Shown: one piece after another, positions 1 through 8,674 of the stretch
Position numbering within the stretch: position 1 is the stretch's first letter
Layout: the number at the start of each line of letters is the position of its first letter
Notes under the pieces: model-generated
What the model was told of the DNA's origin: nothing
Databases searched by the model: none
What the model saw: the letters and a program-made list of their open reading frames with translations, nothing else
Source: Microbaculum marinisediminis
GTDB taxonomy: Bacteria; Pseudomonadota; Alphaproteobacteria; Rhizobiales; Tepidamorphaceae
Length of the DNA: 64,000 nt
NCBI RefSeq assembly: GCF_025397915.1
Contig: NZ_JALIDZ010000009.1
Span: forward strand, 62,001 to 126,000
Reading direction: 5' to 3'
Made by a program: the position numbers and the translations under genes

Positions 1-427
1 CGTCTGGTTCGTGTGCCCGCCCGGCCACGCCGGGGTGACGCTCAACGCGCCGCTTTTCGAGGGCCTCGTCGAGGCCAACGCCATGGTCGAGGGCAGCTGG
101 GGCGCGCAGCCGGTTCCCGGTCTCGAGGCCAGGCCCGGCGATCACGTCGTGCGCAAGACGCGAATGAGCGCCTGGGAGGGCACCAACCTCGAGACGATCC
201 TCAAGGCACAGGGCCGCGACATCCTGATCGAGACCGGTGCCTGGACCAACATGTCGATCGAGCACACGGCGCGCACCGGTGCCGACAAGGGCTACGTGAT
301 GATCATTCCGGAAGACGCCTGCTCGACCATGAATGCCGACTGGCACCGCGCCTCCATCGACTATGCGATGCAGAATGTGGCCGCCGTGACGAACGTGGAC
401 GAGGTGATCCGCGCGCTGGGCGTATAA
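1..427 (+). CDS. Isochorismatase-family hydrolase, 3' part
   Basis: The gene enters from the left edge; the frame is open from base 2, so the true start lies outside. About 141 C-terminal residues are present, roughly two thirds of a 200-220 residue isochorismatase-like protein. The GAWTNMS stretch followed by EHTAR matches the beta-strand and helix that normally carry the nucleophilic cysteine (usual form TNVC), and the following VMIIPEDAC and DWHRASIDYAM segments are typical of the family. At the nucleophile position (bases 254-256) this protein has serine. The lysine and aspartate of the triad would lie upstream, out of view. It converges on the cytochrome gene with a 33-base gap. The family is clear; substrate and even hydrolytic activity are open. 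Confidence 0.8.
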   Translation, partial: VWFVCPPGHAGVTLNAPLFEGLVEANAMVEGSWGAQPVPGLEARPGDHVVRKTRMSAWEGTNLETILKAQGRDILIETGAWTNMSIEHTARTGADKGYVMIIPEDACSTMNADWHRASIDYAMQNVAAVTNVDEVIRALGV

Positions 428-460
428 GCGGGCGCGCGCTGCACAATAGCAATCACTGAT

Positions 461-2770
461 CTACCGTGCGCCGAGCTGCGCCTTCAAACGGGCCAGTTCG
501 GCGTCCTGCGGCCTGAGCGCTAAGAGCCTCTCGACGGTATCGCGGGCGCCGTCCCGGTCGCCGGCGTTCAGCTGGTCGCGCAGCAATCCCGCGAGCAGAT
601 CAACGTCATAGGGGTGGTTTTCCAACGCCGTCTCGCGGACCTCACGGGCGGCTTGCGGGTTTCCGAGCGACTCCAGCGCCACCGCATAGACGTGGGCGTA
701 GCGGGCGGCGCCGGGCGCCTGTTCGACCGCTTCGGCGAGAAGGGGAAGCGCGTCCTCGCGGCGGCCCTGCCGCACCCGCAGGAGGCCCAGCGCGTGCACC
801 ACGGCGGCGTTGTCAGGCTCCGCCAGATAGGCCCGTTCCAACAGCGTGGCTTCCTCGCTCGTGTTGCCGAGCGCGCGCTGGAGCTCGGCCAGATTGATCA
901 TCGCGGGGATGAAATCCGGCGCCAGACGCAGGGCGGTGCGGTAAGCGGCCTCGGCCTTGCCGGCATCGCCGCGCTCGGCCCAGTAGCCTCCGAGATTCAG
1001 ATGGGATTCCGGGCGTTCGGCCGCGGCCAGTTCCGACGCGACATACTCGTCCACGGCCGCCTGGTAGACGCCGCGGCGGTCTCCAAGGAACGTCTCGGGC
1101 GGGACCGGCGCCAACACGCGTGCCGCCATGATCCGGACCGAGCGCACGGGATCGTCCAGCAGTGGCGCGGCGAGATCGACACGCGCGTCGGGCTGAACGC
1201 CTTCGAGGCTCTCCAGCGCCGCGGCGCGAACCATCGGGTCGGGATCCTCGAGCGAGGCGACGACCGAAGGACCTGTCACCTCGTCGAGATAGGCACGCAG
1301 CATCTCCACCGCCGTGGCGCGTGCGATCGCCGGCTGGTCCCGGTCGGTCGCGAGCGCGGCGAGCCGTTCGCCCGCCCCAGGCGCGCCGGAGCGCCCGAGC
1401 GCCAGCGTCTCGCCGAAATGCGGCTCTTTGCGGCGGTCAGGGCCATACCATTCCGCGATCCTGTCCGCGGCCCAGGCGGCCTCCTTGTCCGAATGACAGC
1501 CGGTGCAGGCATCGGGGGCACCGGTCATCGCGGCGAGGTCGGGTCTTGGGATGCGGAAGGAATGATCGCGGCGCGGATCGACGACCATGTATATGCGCTC
1601 CGGCATGTGGCAGTCGACACAGAACGATCCCGGCTTGCCTTCGTCGTGGAAGTGGTGAGCCGGAGAGTCGTAGGCAAGCGGCCTGATGCTGGAGAAGCGG
1701 TCCGGCGGCGTCTCGCTGTGACAGGCCGTGCATACGGCGTTGCCGTCGGCGAGGAGCGCGCCGGAATGGGGCTCGTGGCAGTCCGTGCAGACAACGCCCT
1801 TCGCGTTCATCCGGCTCTGCAGGAAGGAGCCGTAGACGTAGACCTCGTCATCGATCTGACCGTCCGGAAAATAGAGACCATCCTGAAGTAGCGACGGTGT
1901 GTAGTGATCGAGAAAGGGCTCGCCGGCAACGTTGTGGTCGGTGATCTGCCGACGCCGCGAGTGGCATTGCGCGCAGGTGCCGATTTGATTTCCGGCTTTC
2001 AGCTCCGTCACCAGGCCGACATCCGTGCCCGGACCGTAGTCGCCGCCGGCGGGAGTTTCCTCGGCCCAGGCGACATGAGCGCTGCCGGGGCCGTGGCACC
2101 CCTGGCAACCGACATTCACGGCCGAATAGGTCGTCTCGTAGCTGTCGGTCTCGAGGTCGTAGTTGCGTCGAAGGTCGGTCGAATGGCAGTCGGCGCAGCG
2201 GAAGTTCCAATTGTACTCGCGCCCGGTCCAATGCAGCGGATCGCCCGGCGTCACCGGTTCCTCGGCGAGATCGAACCACCGCTTTGTCTCGGTATCCCAG
2301 GCAACCGACAACGCCTGCAACCGGCCGCGGTCGAGCGCGACGAGATATTGTTGAAGCGGCGTCCAGCCGAAGGTGTAGGCGACCTCGAACGTGGCGGTCT
2401 TGCCGTCGGGGCCTTCCGTTTCGACGAAATAGCCGCCGTCGCGGCGGAAGAAGCGATAGTGGCCGGAGGGGCTTTCGAAGGACACGTCGTCGAAATCGCC
2501 GCGGACGGTGTCCTCGGTCGGCGGTTCCATCGCATGGGCATGGTGCGAGTCCGACCAGGCCGCGGTCTCGGCTGCGTGGCAGGTTGCGCAGACGCTGTCC
2601 GCCACGTAGTCCGCCCGCTCCGACATTTGAGCGGGCATCGTCGCGGCTGGCACGTCATCCGAGCCGGCGGCATCGCCGGACCAGACCAGGCCGACCGAAA
2701 GAACGAGGAAAACCACGGCGATCGCCCCCCCGAGCAACGTCCAGGATTCGGTGGTTCGGGGGTTCGGCAT
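461..2770 (-). CDS. Octaheme c-type cytochrome with HEAT and TPR repeats
   Basis: A membrane-anchored or exported protein of about 769 residues. Residues 10-30 form one hydrophobic segment (signal or anchor). Eight CxxCH heme motifs follow near residues 61, 192, 222, 266, 328, 347, 384 and 422, the later ones in the closely spaced arrangement of cytochrome c554/paired-CxxCH proteins. Residues about 450-560 look like HEAT repeats and 590-760 like tetratricopeptide repeats. I take the ATG at 2770; an in-frame start at 2809 would put 13 basic residues before the hydrophobic segment. The protein would be periplasmic and move electrons, with the repeats serving as a docking surface (inference). 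No heme lyase or partner reductase is in the window. A porin gene is transcribed divergently 223 bases away. Confidence 0.85.
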   Translation of the reverse strand: MPNPRTTESWTLLGGAIAVVFLVLSVGLVWSGDAAGSDDVPAATMPAQMSERADYVADSVCATCHAAETAAWSDSHHAHAMEPPTEDTVRGDFDDVSFESPSGHYRFFRRDGGYFVETEGPDGKTATFEVAYTFGWTPLQQYLVALDRGRLQALSVAWDTETKRWFDLAEEPVTPGDPLHWTGREYNWNFRCADCHSTDLRRNYDLETDSYETTYSAVNVGCQGCHGPGSAHVAWAEETPAGGDYGPGTDVGLVTELKAGNQIGTCAQCHSRRRQITDHNVAGEPFLDHYTPSLLQDGLYFPDGQIDDEVYVYGSFLQSRMNAKGVVCTDCHEPHSGALLADGNAVCTACHSETPPDRFSSIRPLAYDSPAHHFHDEGKPGSFCVDCHMPERIYMVVDPRRDHSFRIPRPDLAAMTGAPDACTGCHSDKEAAWAADRIAEWYGPDRRKEPHFGETLALGRSGAPGAGERLAALATDRDQPAIARATAVEMLRAYLDEVTGPSVVASLEDPDPMVRAAALESLEGVQPDARVDLAAPLLDDPVRSVRIMAARVLAPVPPETFLGDRRGVYQAAVDEYVASELAAAERPESHLNLGGYWAERGDAGKAEAAYRTALRLAPDFIPAMINLAELQRALGNTSEEATLLERAYLAEPDNAAVVHALGLLRVRQGRREDALPLLAEAVEQAPGAARYAHVYAVALESLGNPQAAREVRETALENHPYDVDLLAGLLRDQLNAGDRDGARDTVERLLALRPQDAELARLKAQLGAR

Positions 2771-2993
2771 GGTCGCTACTCGTTGTCTGCCGAACGCGCG
2801 TGCCGGCAACGCGGATTTTCGATGAGGACACGCATTCTGGCACGCCAGATCGGCGCTTCCAAGGAATCATGTTCTGGCGAATAAAGAGCGTGGGCTACCT
2901 AGGTTCGCGCGTTGCGCAGCCCGGGGTCGCCCATGTTGGATGGTCGGCGACGACGCGCTACCTTCATACCGAGAGCGGCGGATTTTCCTGACA

Positions 2994-4412
2994 ATGATCG
3001 ATCCGTTCAGACAGCAGCGACGATTTCCGATCGCTTTCACGGCCATGGCGGCAATGCTCGCCCTGATGCCCGCCATCGGCCTTGCCGCGGATTTCGATAC
3101 CCTCCCGACAAACCGGCCGGTCGTCGATCGCTGTGAAGCGCAGGGGCTGCGCACCGTGCCGCAAACCGACATCTGCATGAAGTTCGGTGGTTTCGTGCGG
3201 TTCGATATGAGCGCTGTCGGCAAGAATTGGATCGGCACGAACGGATACGTCGTCAAGAACATCGCCGTCGACGGATACTCCGTCGTCCCGAGCGGCGTCG
3301 TGCCGACGATCAACGCCCAATCGCGCAGCGATATCATCGAGATGTACAGCGAGGGCCGACTGCACACCGAAGTGCGCGCGGATACCGAATACGGCACCGT
3401 GCGCGGGCTGGTCGAAATCGAGGCGACCGACAACGAGACCCGCACCGGCGGGCCTTTCGGCCTGAGGCACGCCTACGTCCAGTTCGGCAACTGGACATTG
3501 GGCAAGATCTGGTCGACGTTCCTCCACCAGGCGTCCGGACCGTCCTATTCCGATCCCTACAGTGTCGTCGGCGACAACTCGACGGCCATACGGCGCAACC
3601 AGATCCGATATACGCAGACGTTCGGCCGCGAATTCTCGCTCGCCGTCGCCATCGAGGATCAGAACTACAACACGCCGCCGGCGGCGATCGTCGGCCTCGG
3701 ACCGGACGCGCCAATCGTCCCCGCGTCGGCGACGTCATTTTCGGTATCGAACGACAAGAGCAACATGCCGGACCTGGTCGCGGCCCTGAAATGGGACAAG
3801 GTCGGCACCGGCTCGGCCCAGATATCCGCCGCCCTGCACCAAAACAGCTATGCCGAGATGCTGACGATCGCCGGCACGCCGGTGCCGGGATCGGACGACA
3901 CGTCCATGGGTTTCGCGCTTCTGGCAGGCCTCGCGCTCGACCTGCCCAGCGGGGACGGTGACAAGTTCACCTTGCTGGCAAACTACACCGAGGGCGCCAG
4001 CCAATACCTTCAGGACGATTACGGAAGCAGTACCGAGATCGTCTGGGGCCGATGCGGATCCGCGAACTGCATCCTTGACGATATCCGCAAGTGGTCCGTG
4101 GTGTCATCGCTCACGCATTACTGGTCACCGCGGGTCTCGACGTCTTTCGGCGCAGGCTATTCGCGCACGGACTACGGCGCCGTCGGCACAGCGCTGAAAG
4201 GCCTGCCGGCCGTTCCCGCCGCCCTCGAGGTGGCGAGCCTGGAGGGCTTCGCAAACGTGCAGTGGCAACCCACAGCCCGCACCACGTTCATGCTGGATAT
4301 CCATTATGGGCGGATCGACTACCGAGGCTTCGATCTCGACCCCTCGATCGCGGGCATCCAGGATGCGCAAGGCGCCTGGGCCGGCACCTTCGAAGTTACC
4401 CGGCGGTTCTGA
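2994..4412 (+). CDS. Outer-membrane porin
   Basis: About 472 residues. Residues 1-30 are a signal peptide (basic start, hydrophobic core, cleavage after GLAA). The mature protein starts with a segment containing two cysteines, as in rhizobial-type porins, then has alternating amphipathic strands and ends in a terminal phenylalanine (VTRRF), the outer-membrane assembly signal. Its length and the FGGFVRFDMSAVG segment after the second cysteine suit trimeric diffusion porins of the Porin_2/DcaP kind. The ATG at 2994 is chosen because the signal peptide starts there; an upstream in-frame extension has no signal character. It would let small solutes into the periplasm. Specific substrate unknown. 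Confidence 0.8.
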   Translation: MIDPFRQQRRFPIAFTAMAAMLALMPAIGLAADFDTLPTNRPVVDRCEAQGLRTVPQTDICMKFGGFVRFDMSAVGKNWIGTNGYVVKNIAVDGYSVVPSGVVPTINAQSRSDIIEMYSEGRLHTEVRADTEYGTVRGLVEIEATDNETRTGGPFGLRHAYVQFGNWTLGKIWSTFLHQASGPSYSDPYSVVGDNSTAIRRNQIRYTQTFGREFSLAVAIEDQNYNTPPAAIVGLGPDAPIVPASATSFSVSNDKSNMPDLVAALKWDKVGTGSAQISAALHQNSYAEMLTIAGTPVPGSDDTSMGFALLAGLALDLPSGDGDKFTLLANYTEGASQYLQDDYGSSTEIVWGRCGSANCILDDIRKWSVVSSLTHYWSPRVSTSFGAGYSRTDYGAVGTALKGLPAVPAALEVASLEGFANVQWQPTARTTFMLDIHYGRIDYRGFDLDPSIAGIQDAQGAWAGTFEVTRRF

Positions 4413-4421
4413 CGGCCAAAG

Positions 4422-4434
4422 GCGGGCCGCCCGC
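4422..4434. terminator. Possible bidirectional terminator hairpin
   Basis: GCGGG and CCCGC pair across a three-base loop between the convergent porin and beta-barrel genes, followed on the + strand by a short AT-rich run. The stem is only five base pairs, so this is a weak call. Confidence 0.3.
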
Positions 4435-4460
4435 AGTTATTCGATACGCGGAATTGACGA

Positions 4461-5258
4461 TCAGAACCGCAACACGACGCCGGCGACCGGACCCTGCATG
4501 ACGACATCGAACAGAAACGGGCCGTCGCTGTAATCGACGCCAGCGGCGCGATAGCCCAGAACCGCGGAGAAGCGGTCGTTGAAGGCATAGCCGACGCCAC
4601 CAAAGAGATCCCAATCGGAATCCGCCGCTCCTGCGCCTGCAAGGGCCCAGCCGGTCAGGTGTAGTCTCTCGGTGAGACCGACCCGCCCCCTCAGGCCCAC
4701 CAGGGCGTCGACCCAGGTGGCACTGTCGGAGACCCGACGGCCGTTCAGAATGCCGCCGGAGAACGACAACGACATGTCGACCGACCAGACCCGGGCGCCA
4801 CCGACAATATCCAGGTGGCCATTGGGAGTGTCGATGAGAGCATAGCCGGCCAGCGCCGAGAGCTCGAATGTCTCGTTGCCAAGCCCCACCGAGCTGGCAA
4901 TGACGCCGAACGGCGTCGCCTTGTCCGTCGAGGCCTTCAGGTAGAGCACGTCGGAGGAAAAACTGAACCGGCCGTAGCGGGCCTCGGCGACAGCCATCCC
5001 GCCGAAATCGAGCGCATCGAGAATGTCGGAGAAGTTGACATCGACATTGACCGGCGGCGCGCCGAAAGTGGCAACATCACCGGAAAGCCCCGCCATCCAG
5101 AAATACGGCGCCACGGCGAATGTCCATGACGGGGCGATTTCTTCGACGACGACTGTCTCCGGAACGGTCGCGATATCCGCCGCCTGCCCCTGCCCGGTTC
5201 CGACAATCGCCAGTCCGGCCGTCAGGACCGCTACCCTTGCGCAATGATCCAACCGCAT
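4461..5258 (-). CDS. Outer-membrane beta-barrel protein
   Basis: A 265-residue exported protein. A signal peptide runs to about residue 26 (cleavage after GQA or QAA). The rest is rich in alternating aromatic and glycine-containing strands (WTFAVAPYFWMAGL, GYALIDTPNGHLDIVGG, GYRAAGVDYSDG) and ends in phenylalanine, as in small eight- to ten-stranded outer-membrane barrels. It lies 268 bases downstream of the arylsulfatase gene on the same strand, with a strong hairpin between, so it probably has its own promoter. It could be a structural OmpW/OmpA-type barrel or a small-molecule channel; nothing in the sequence decides. Confidence 0.75.
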   Translation of the reverse strand: MRLDHCARVAVLTAGLAIVGTGQGQAADIATVPETVVVEEIAPSWTFAVAPYFWMAGLSGDVATFGAPPVNVDVNFSDILDALDFGGMAVAEARYGRFSFSSDVLYLKASTDKATPFGVIASSVGLGNETFELSALAGYALIDTPNGHLDIVGGARVWSVDMSLSFSGGILNGRRVSDSATWVDALVGLRGRVGLTERLHLTGWALAGAGAADSDWDLFGGVGYAFNDRFSAVLGYRAAGVDYSDGPFLFDVVMQGPVAGVVLRF

Positions 5259-5474
5259 CGTTGAAGATCTCCCCCTGCCCTGCCCCGCTCGTCACAGGAG
5301 CAACGCGTCCAAGTCACTCGAAAGTTACCGCCAAGCGGACCGACAGATACAGAGACGGTTAATCGTCGATCACAAGTTCCGGGGGACTGCGCTATTTCTG
5401 CAACGCGCGTTGAAACACCGAACTGCGCACGCATTTCAACTGCTCCTGCCGACGTCTCGGCGCCTCACGACCGA

Positions 5475-5498
5475 CGGGGCCGGGCAAGCCCGGCCCCG
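5475..5498 (-). terminator. GC-rich terminator hairpin after arylsulfatase
   Basis: A perfect inverted repeat (CGGGGCCGGGC and its complement around AA) starts 29 bases beyond the arylsulfatase stop codon. It lacks a clear T-run on the minus strand, so it may be a stall or mRNA-stability hairpin instead of a full intrinsic terminator. Confidence 0.5.
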
Positions 5499-5526
5499 CG
5501 TTGCGGTCGCGCCGCATTGGCTGGGT

Positions 5527-7104
5527 CTATCTGCCCATGCCCTCCTTCAACTTCGCCTCGATGGCGCTGAGATTGAAGGAACCCGGCGTCTGGCTCGGCG
5601 GATAGTCGCTCATGGTCTGCAGGAACTGCGCTGCCAAAGCCTGGACCGGAACGATCACGAACGCGCGGTCCAACAGCCAGTCATCATAGATGTTGGCGTT
5701 GTGCTGGGCCTTCTCGAACGGATCGCGGCGCAGATTGAAAATCAACGGTACCCGCAGTTCGGTGAACGGTTCCCGCCACACCCCGAAAGCCTGGCCCCGG
5801 TTCTCCAGGAACACGATCTTCCAGTCGTCGTAACGGGCCGCGACGATCTGGCCGTCGTCGTTGACGTACCAGAACTCGTGGCGGGGCGACTCGTCCGCTT
5901 CGCCGGTGAAGTAGGGAAGCATGTCGTAGCCGTCGATGTAGTTACGATAGCGGCGGCCGTTCAATTCGACCCCCTCGCGGAGCTGCTCCTTGATGTCGGG
6001 AGCACCGGCGATCGAGGCAAACGTCGCCAGCCAATCCTCATGCGCGACGATGCCGTTCAGCGTCTCGCCGGCGGGGAAACGGCCGGGCCAGCGCGCAAAC
6101 GTCGGCACACGGTAGGCCCCTTCCCAATTCGAGTTCTTCTCGCTGCGGAACGGCGTCGTGCCGGCATCCGGCCAGGTGTTGTAGTGCGGACCGTTGTCGG
6201 TCGAATACATCACCACGGTATTGTCGGCGATGCCGAGCTCGTCGAGCAGGTCGAGAAGCTCACCGACATGCATGTCGTGCTCGACCATGCCGTCGTGATA
6301 CTCGTCGCCGCTCGGCCCGGAGATGCCGGTGTGCTCTTCCCTGACATGCGTACGGAAGTGCATCCGCGTTCCGTTCCACCAGACGAACCAGGGCTTGTTC
6401 TCCTGATTCTGGCGGATGATGAAGTCCTTGGCGGCGGCGACGGTCTCGTCGTCGATGGTCTCCATCCGCTTCTTGGTGAGCGGTCCGGTATCCTCGATCG
6501 TCTGGGTCCCGTCTTCGTTGGCGTAGGTGTGCAGGACACCACGCGGGCCGAACTGATCGAGGAACGTCCTGCCGTTGGCTAGCACCTTGTCGCCCGGATA
6601 ATCGCGGTTTTCCGGCTCTTCCTCGGCATTCAGGTGATAGAGATTGCCCAGGAATTCATCGAAACCGTGATTTGTCGGCAGGTGCTCGTCGCGGTCGCCC
6701 TGGTGGTTCTTGCCGAACTGGCCGGTCGCATAGCCTTGCGATTTCAGGACCGTCGCCATGGTCACGTCAGTCTCCTGCCAGCCCTGCTCGGCGCCGGGAA
6801 GACCGACCTTCGTCATGCCGCTGCGCACCGGAACACTGCCGCCGATGAACGCGGCGCGGCCGGCGGTGCAGCTCTGCTGTGCATAGTAGTCGGTGAAGGA
6901 CAGGCCCTCGTCCGCGATGCGATCGATATTCGGCGTCTCGTAGCCCATCATGCCGCGGTTGTTGTGGCTGATGTTCCAAGTGCCGATATCATCGCCCCAG
7001 ATGACGAGGATATTGGGTTTTTCTGCGTCCTGGGCATTCGCCCCGCAGATCATTGCGGCGGTAATCAACGTTGCCGCGGACAGCGTTCGCATTGTTCGAA
7101 ACAC
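5527..7104 (-). CDS. Exported arylsulfatase
   Basis: A sulfatase of about 525 residues that would hydrolyse sulfate esters in the periplasm. Counting from the GTG at 7104, residues 1-25 are a signal peptide (cleavage after ANA). The metal-binding Asp pair is in WGDDIG (about 38-39) and the sulfatase signature CTAGR is at 79-83; its cysteine is the residue oxidised to formylglycine by a maturation enzyme, for which no gene is visible here. The GTG is preferred because GGGAGG lies six bases before it; ATG at 7092 would also leave a signal peptide, while a TTG at 7137 is possible but poorer. It is divergent from an AraC-type regulator, 183 bases away, which may control it. Substrate could be an aryl sulfate, sulfated sugar or choline sulfate-like ester. 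Confidence 0.9.
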   Translation of the reverse strand: MFRTMRTLSAATLITAAMICGANAQDAEKPNILVIWGDDIGTWNISHNNRGMMGYETPNIDRIADEGLSFTDYYAQQSCTAGRAAFIGGSVPVRSGMTKVGLPGAEQGWQETDVTMATVLKSQGYATGQFGKNHQGDRDEHLPTNHGFDEFLGNLYHLNAEEEPENRDYPGDKVLANGRTFLDQFGPRGVLHTYANEDGTQTIEDTGPLTKKRMETIDDETVAAAKDFIIRQNQENKPWFVWWNGTRMHFRTHVREEHTGISGPSGDEYHDGMVEHDMHVGELLDLLDELGIADNTVVMYSTDNGPHYNTWPDAGTTPFRSEKNSNWEGAYRVPTFARWPGRFPAGETLNGIVAHEDWLATFASIAGAPDIKEQLREGVELNGRRYRNYIDGYDMLPYFTGEADESPRHEFWYVNDDGQIVAARYDDWKIVFLENRGQAFGVWREPFTELRVPLIFNLRRDPFEKAQHNANIYDDWLLDRAFVIVPVQALAAQFLQTMSDYPPSQTPGSFNLSAIEAKLKEGMGR

Positions 7105-7287
7105 GGAGGACCTCCCTATTGAAATGAAATTATTCAAGCATATTAGCCGGACAATATAGTTGCAAAATGACAGAATTTAGAGCGCAATTGCCATATCGCG
7201 ACAAAATATTCCGACCTCCCCCAAGCGGAGATGAGGAAACGTCACTCTACGACGCAGATATTCGGTATATCCGCTGGATTTTGATTT

Positions 7288-8322
7288 GTGAAATACGTTG
7301 AATTTACACGTGTTCCAACATTGCGACCGATCGTCGAGGCTGTTCGCGGCGACGTCGGATCTGCCGGCATTCACCGGGCCTTTTCATTACAGGGGCTGGA
7401 CCCCGACCTTGTTTTCCGCCCGAACGCGGTGTTGCCGTTGCGCGACCTGATCGGCCTCTTCGAGCGGTTCGCGCGCGAACGGGGCGATACGACCTTCGGA
7501 TTTTTCGCCGCCCGGTCGATCCGGCCCGATGCGTTCGGGCTATTCGTGGCCTATGCGCTGCAAGCGCAGGACCTGCGTTCCGCGATCGATCGGGTACGGC
7601 GCGGCGTGCCCCTGCACCAGGGCGGCACCACGATGGCACTCGCCGAGAAAGGCGATCGGGCCATCTGGTCCTACAGGGTGGATCTGCCGCTGACCACGGG
7701 CCGACATCATCACGCCTTGCACGTCCTATGGCAGATGAGCGAACTCATGACTGCTTATCTCGGAGCTCGGCCATATCTTTGCGAGGTCGGGATCGAGGCA
7801 CCGGCCTATGGCCCGCCCGGATCTCTCGAAACGGAATTCGCCGCGCCAGTACGCTGGTCACGTCAAACAAACTACCTGGCGTTCCCCGCCTCGCTGCTCC
7901 ACGAAACCGCGTATCCACCGATCGGAGACACCGCGCCGCTGACGTATCTCGACCTGATCCGCTACATGCGGACCCGCCCGCCGCAGAGCGACGCGGGTAA
8001 GACCGAAGCTGCCCTGCGTTTCTGCCTGGATCACGGCGACACGACCATCGAGGCCGTCGCCAAGTATCTCAACACCGGCGCGCGCACACTGCAACGCAGG
8101 TTGCACAGCGAGGGCCTCGGCTTCCGGGACGTGCTCGAGAATGTCCGCCGGACCCGCGCGCGGGAACTGCTCGCGGATACGACCTTGCCTCTCGGCCGGA
8201 TAGCCCTGCTTCTTGGATATTCCGACCCGTCCCACTTCACCCGCGCCTACCGGCGCTGGTACGGCCATCCGCCAGTTCGTGACCGCTCCGTCCTGGAGAG
8301 GGCGCCCCCGTCGGCGCGCTGA
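7288..8322 (+). CDS. AraC-family transcriptional regulator (OruR-like)
   Basis: 344 residues with the layout of OruR/ArgR-type AraC proteins: an N-terminal ligand-sensing domain (about 15-200) and a C-terminal double helix-turn-helix (about 235-335) containing ARTLQRRLHSEG and the family hallmark LGYSDPSHFTRAYRRWYG. It starts with GTG at 7288 after an AT-rich leader. The gene is divergent from the arylsulfatase, the usual arrangement for a local activator, so control of sulfatase expression is the simplest guess. It converges on the MoaD-like gene at its 3' end. The inducer is not deducible. Confidence 0.85.
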   Translation: MKYVEFTRVPTLRPIVEAVRGDVGSAGIHRAFSLQGLDPDLVFRPNAVLPLRDLIGLFERFARERGDTTFGFFAARSIRPDAFGLFVAYALQAQDLRSAIDRVRRGVPLHQGGTTMALAEKGDRAIWSYRVDLPLTTGRHHHALHVLWQMSELMTAYLGARPYLCEVGIEAPAYGPPGSLETEFAAPVRWSRQTNYLAFPASLLHETAYPPIGDTAPLTYLDLIRYMRTRPPQSDAGKTEAALRFCLDHGDTTIEAVAKYLNTGARTLQRRLHSEGLGFRDVLENVRRTRARELLADTTLPLGRIALLLGYSDPSHFTRAYRRWYGHPPVRDRSVLERAPPSAR

Positions 8323-8376
8323 TAGATCAGCGTGCTGACGGCGGCAGCGGGCGGGAACGGGCAGCCGACGGCCTAC

Positions 8377-8395
8377 CCGGCGCCTTGTTCGCCGG
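8377..8395. terminator. Possible terminator between convergent genes
   Basis: CCGGCG and CGCCGG pair around a seven-base loop in the 103-base gap between the AraC gene and the MoaD-like gene. There is no T-run on either side. Weak call. Confidence 0.3.
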
Positions 8396-8425
8396 CTCGG
8401 TTGAGTACGGAGGACCGCAGGCGAC

Positions 8426-8671
8426 CTACCCGCCGCTCAGGCGCGGCAGCAGCACGACCTCGCTGTTCGGCGCGACCGACTTGAACCAGGAATCATTATA
8501 GATACGGCCGTCGATCGCGACCGAAATTCCTCGTTTCAGTTGCGGCTCGAGGCCGGGGTAGAGCTCGCCGAGTTCTTGCAGCAACTCGCGCAGCGTGTTC
8601 GCCTCAACCTCGACCTCGGCCTTGCCTTCGGTGAGCGCCTGCAGGGAGCCCCAGACAACCACCTTCACCAT
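8426..8671 (-). CDS. MoaD/ThiS-like sulfur carrier
   Basis: An 81-residue ubiquitin-fold protein ending in Gly-Gly, the tail that is adenylated and thiocarboxylated by MoeB/ThiF enzymes in sulfur transfer. The length (about 80), the VVVWGSLQALTEG first strand and the LLPRLSGG end are typical of MoaD. It begins three bases after the stop of the molybdopterin subunit gene and so is the last gene of the hydroxylase operon. No MoaE, MoeB or other cofactor gene is nearby. It may supply cofactor for this enzyme or serve another sulfur-transfer job. Confidence 0.8.
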   Translation of the reverse strand: MVKVVVWGSLQALTEGKAEVEVEANTLRELLQELGELYPGLEPQLKRGISVAIDGRIYNDSWFKSVAPNSEVVLLPRLSGG

Positions 8672-8674
8672 CGA

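Noticed and set aside
2771-2993. Sigma-54-type promoter suggested by TGGCAC near 2838
   Set aside because: The matching TTGC element at the right distance is absent.
5410-6582. Open frame of about 390 codons opposite the arylsulfatase
   Set aside because: Antisense shadow without family similarity.
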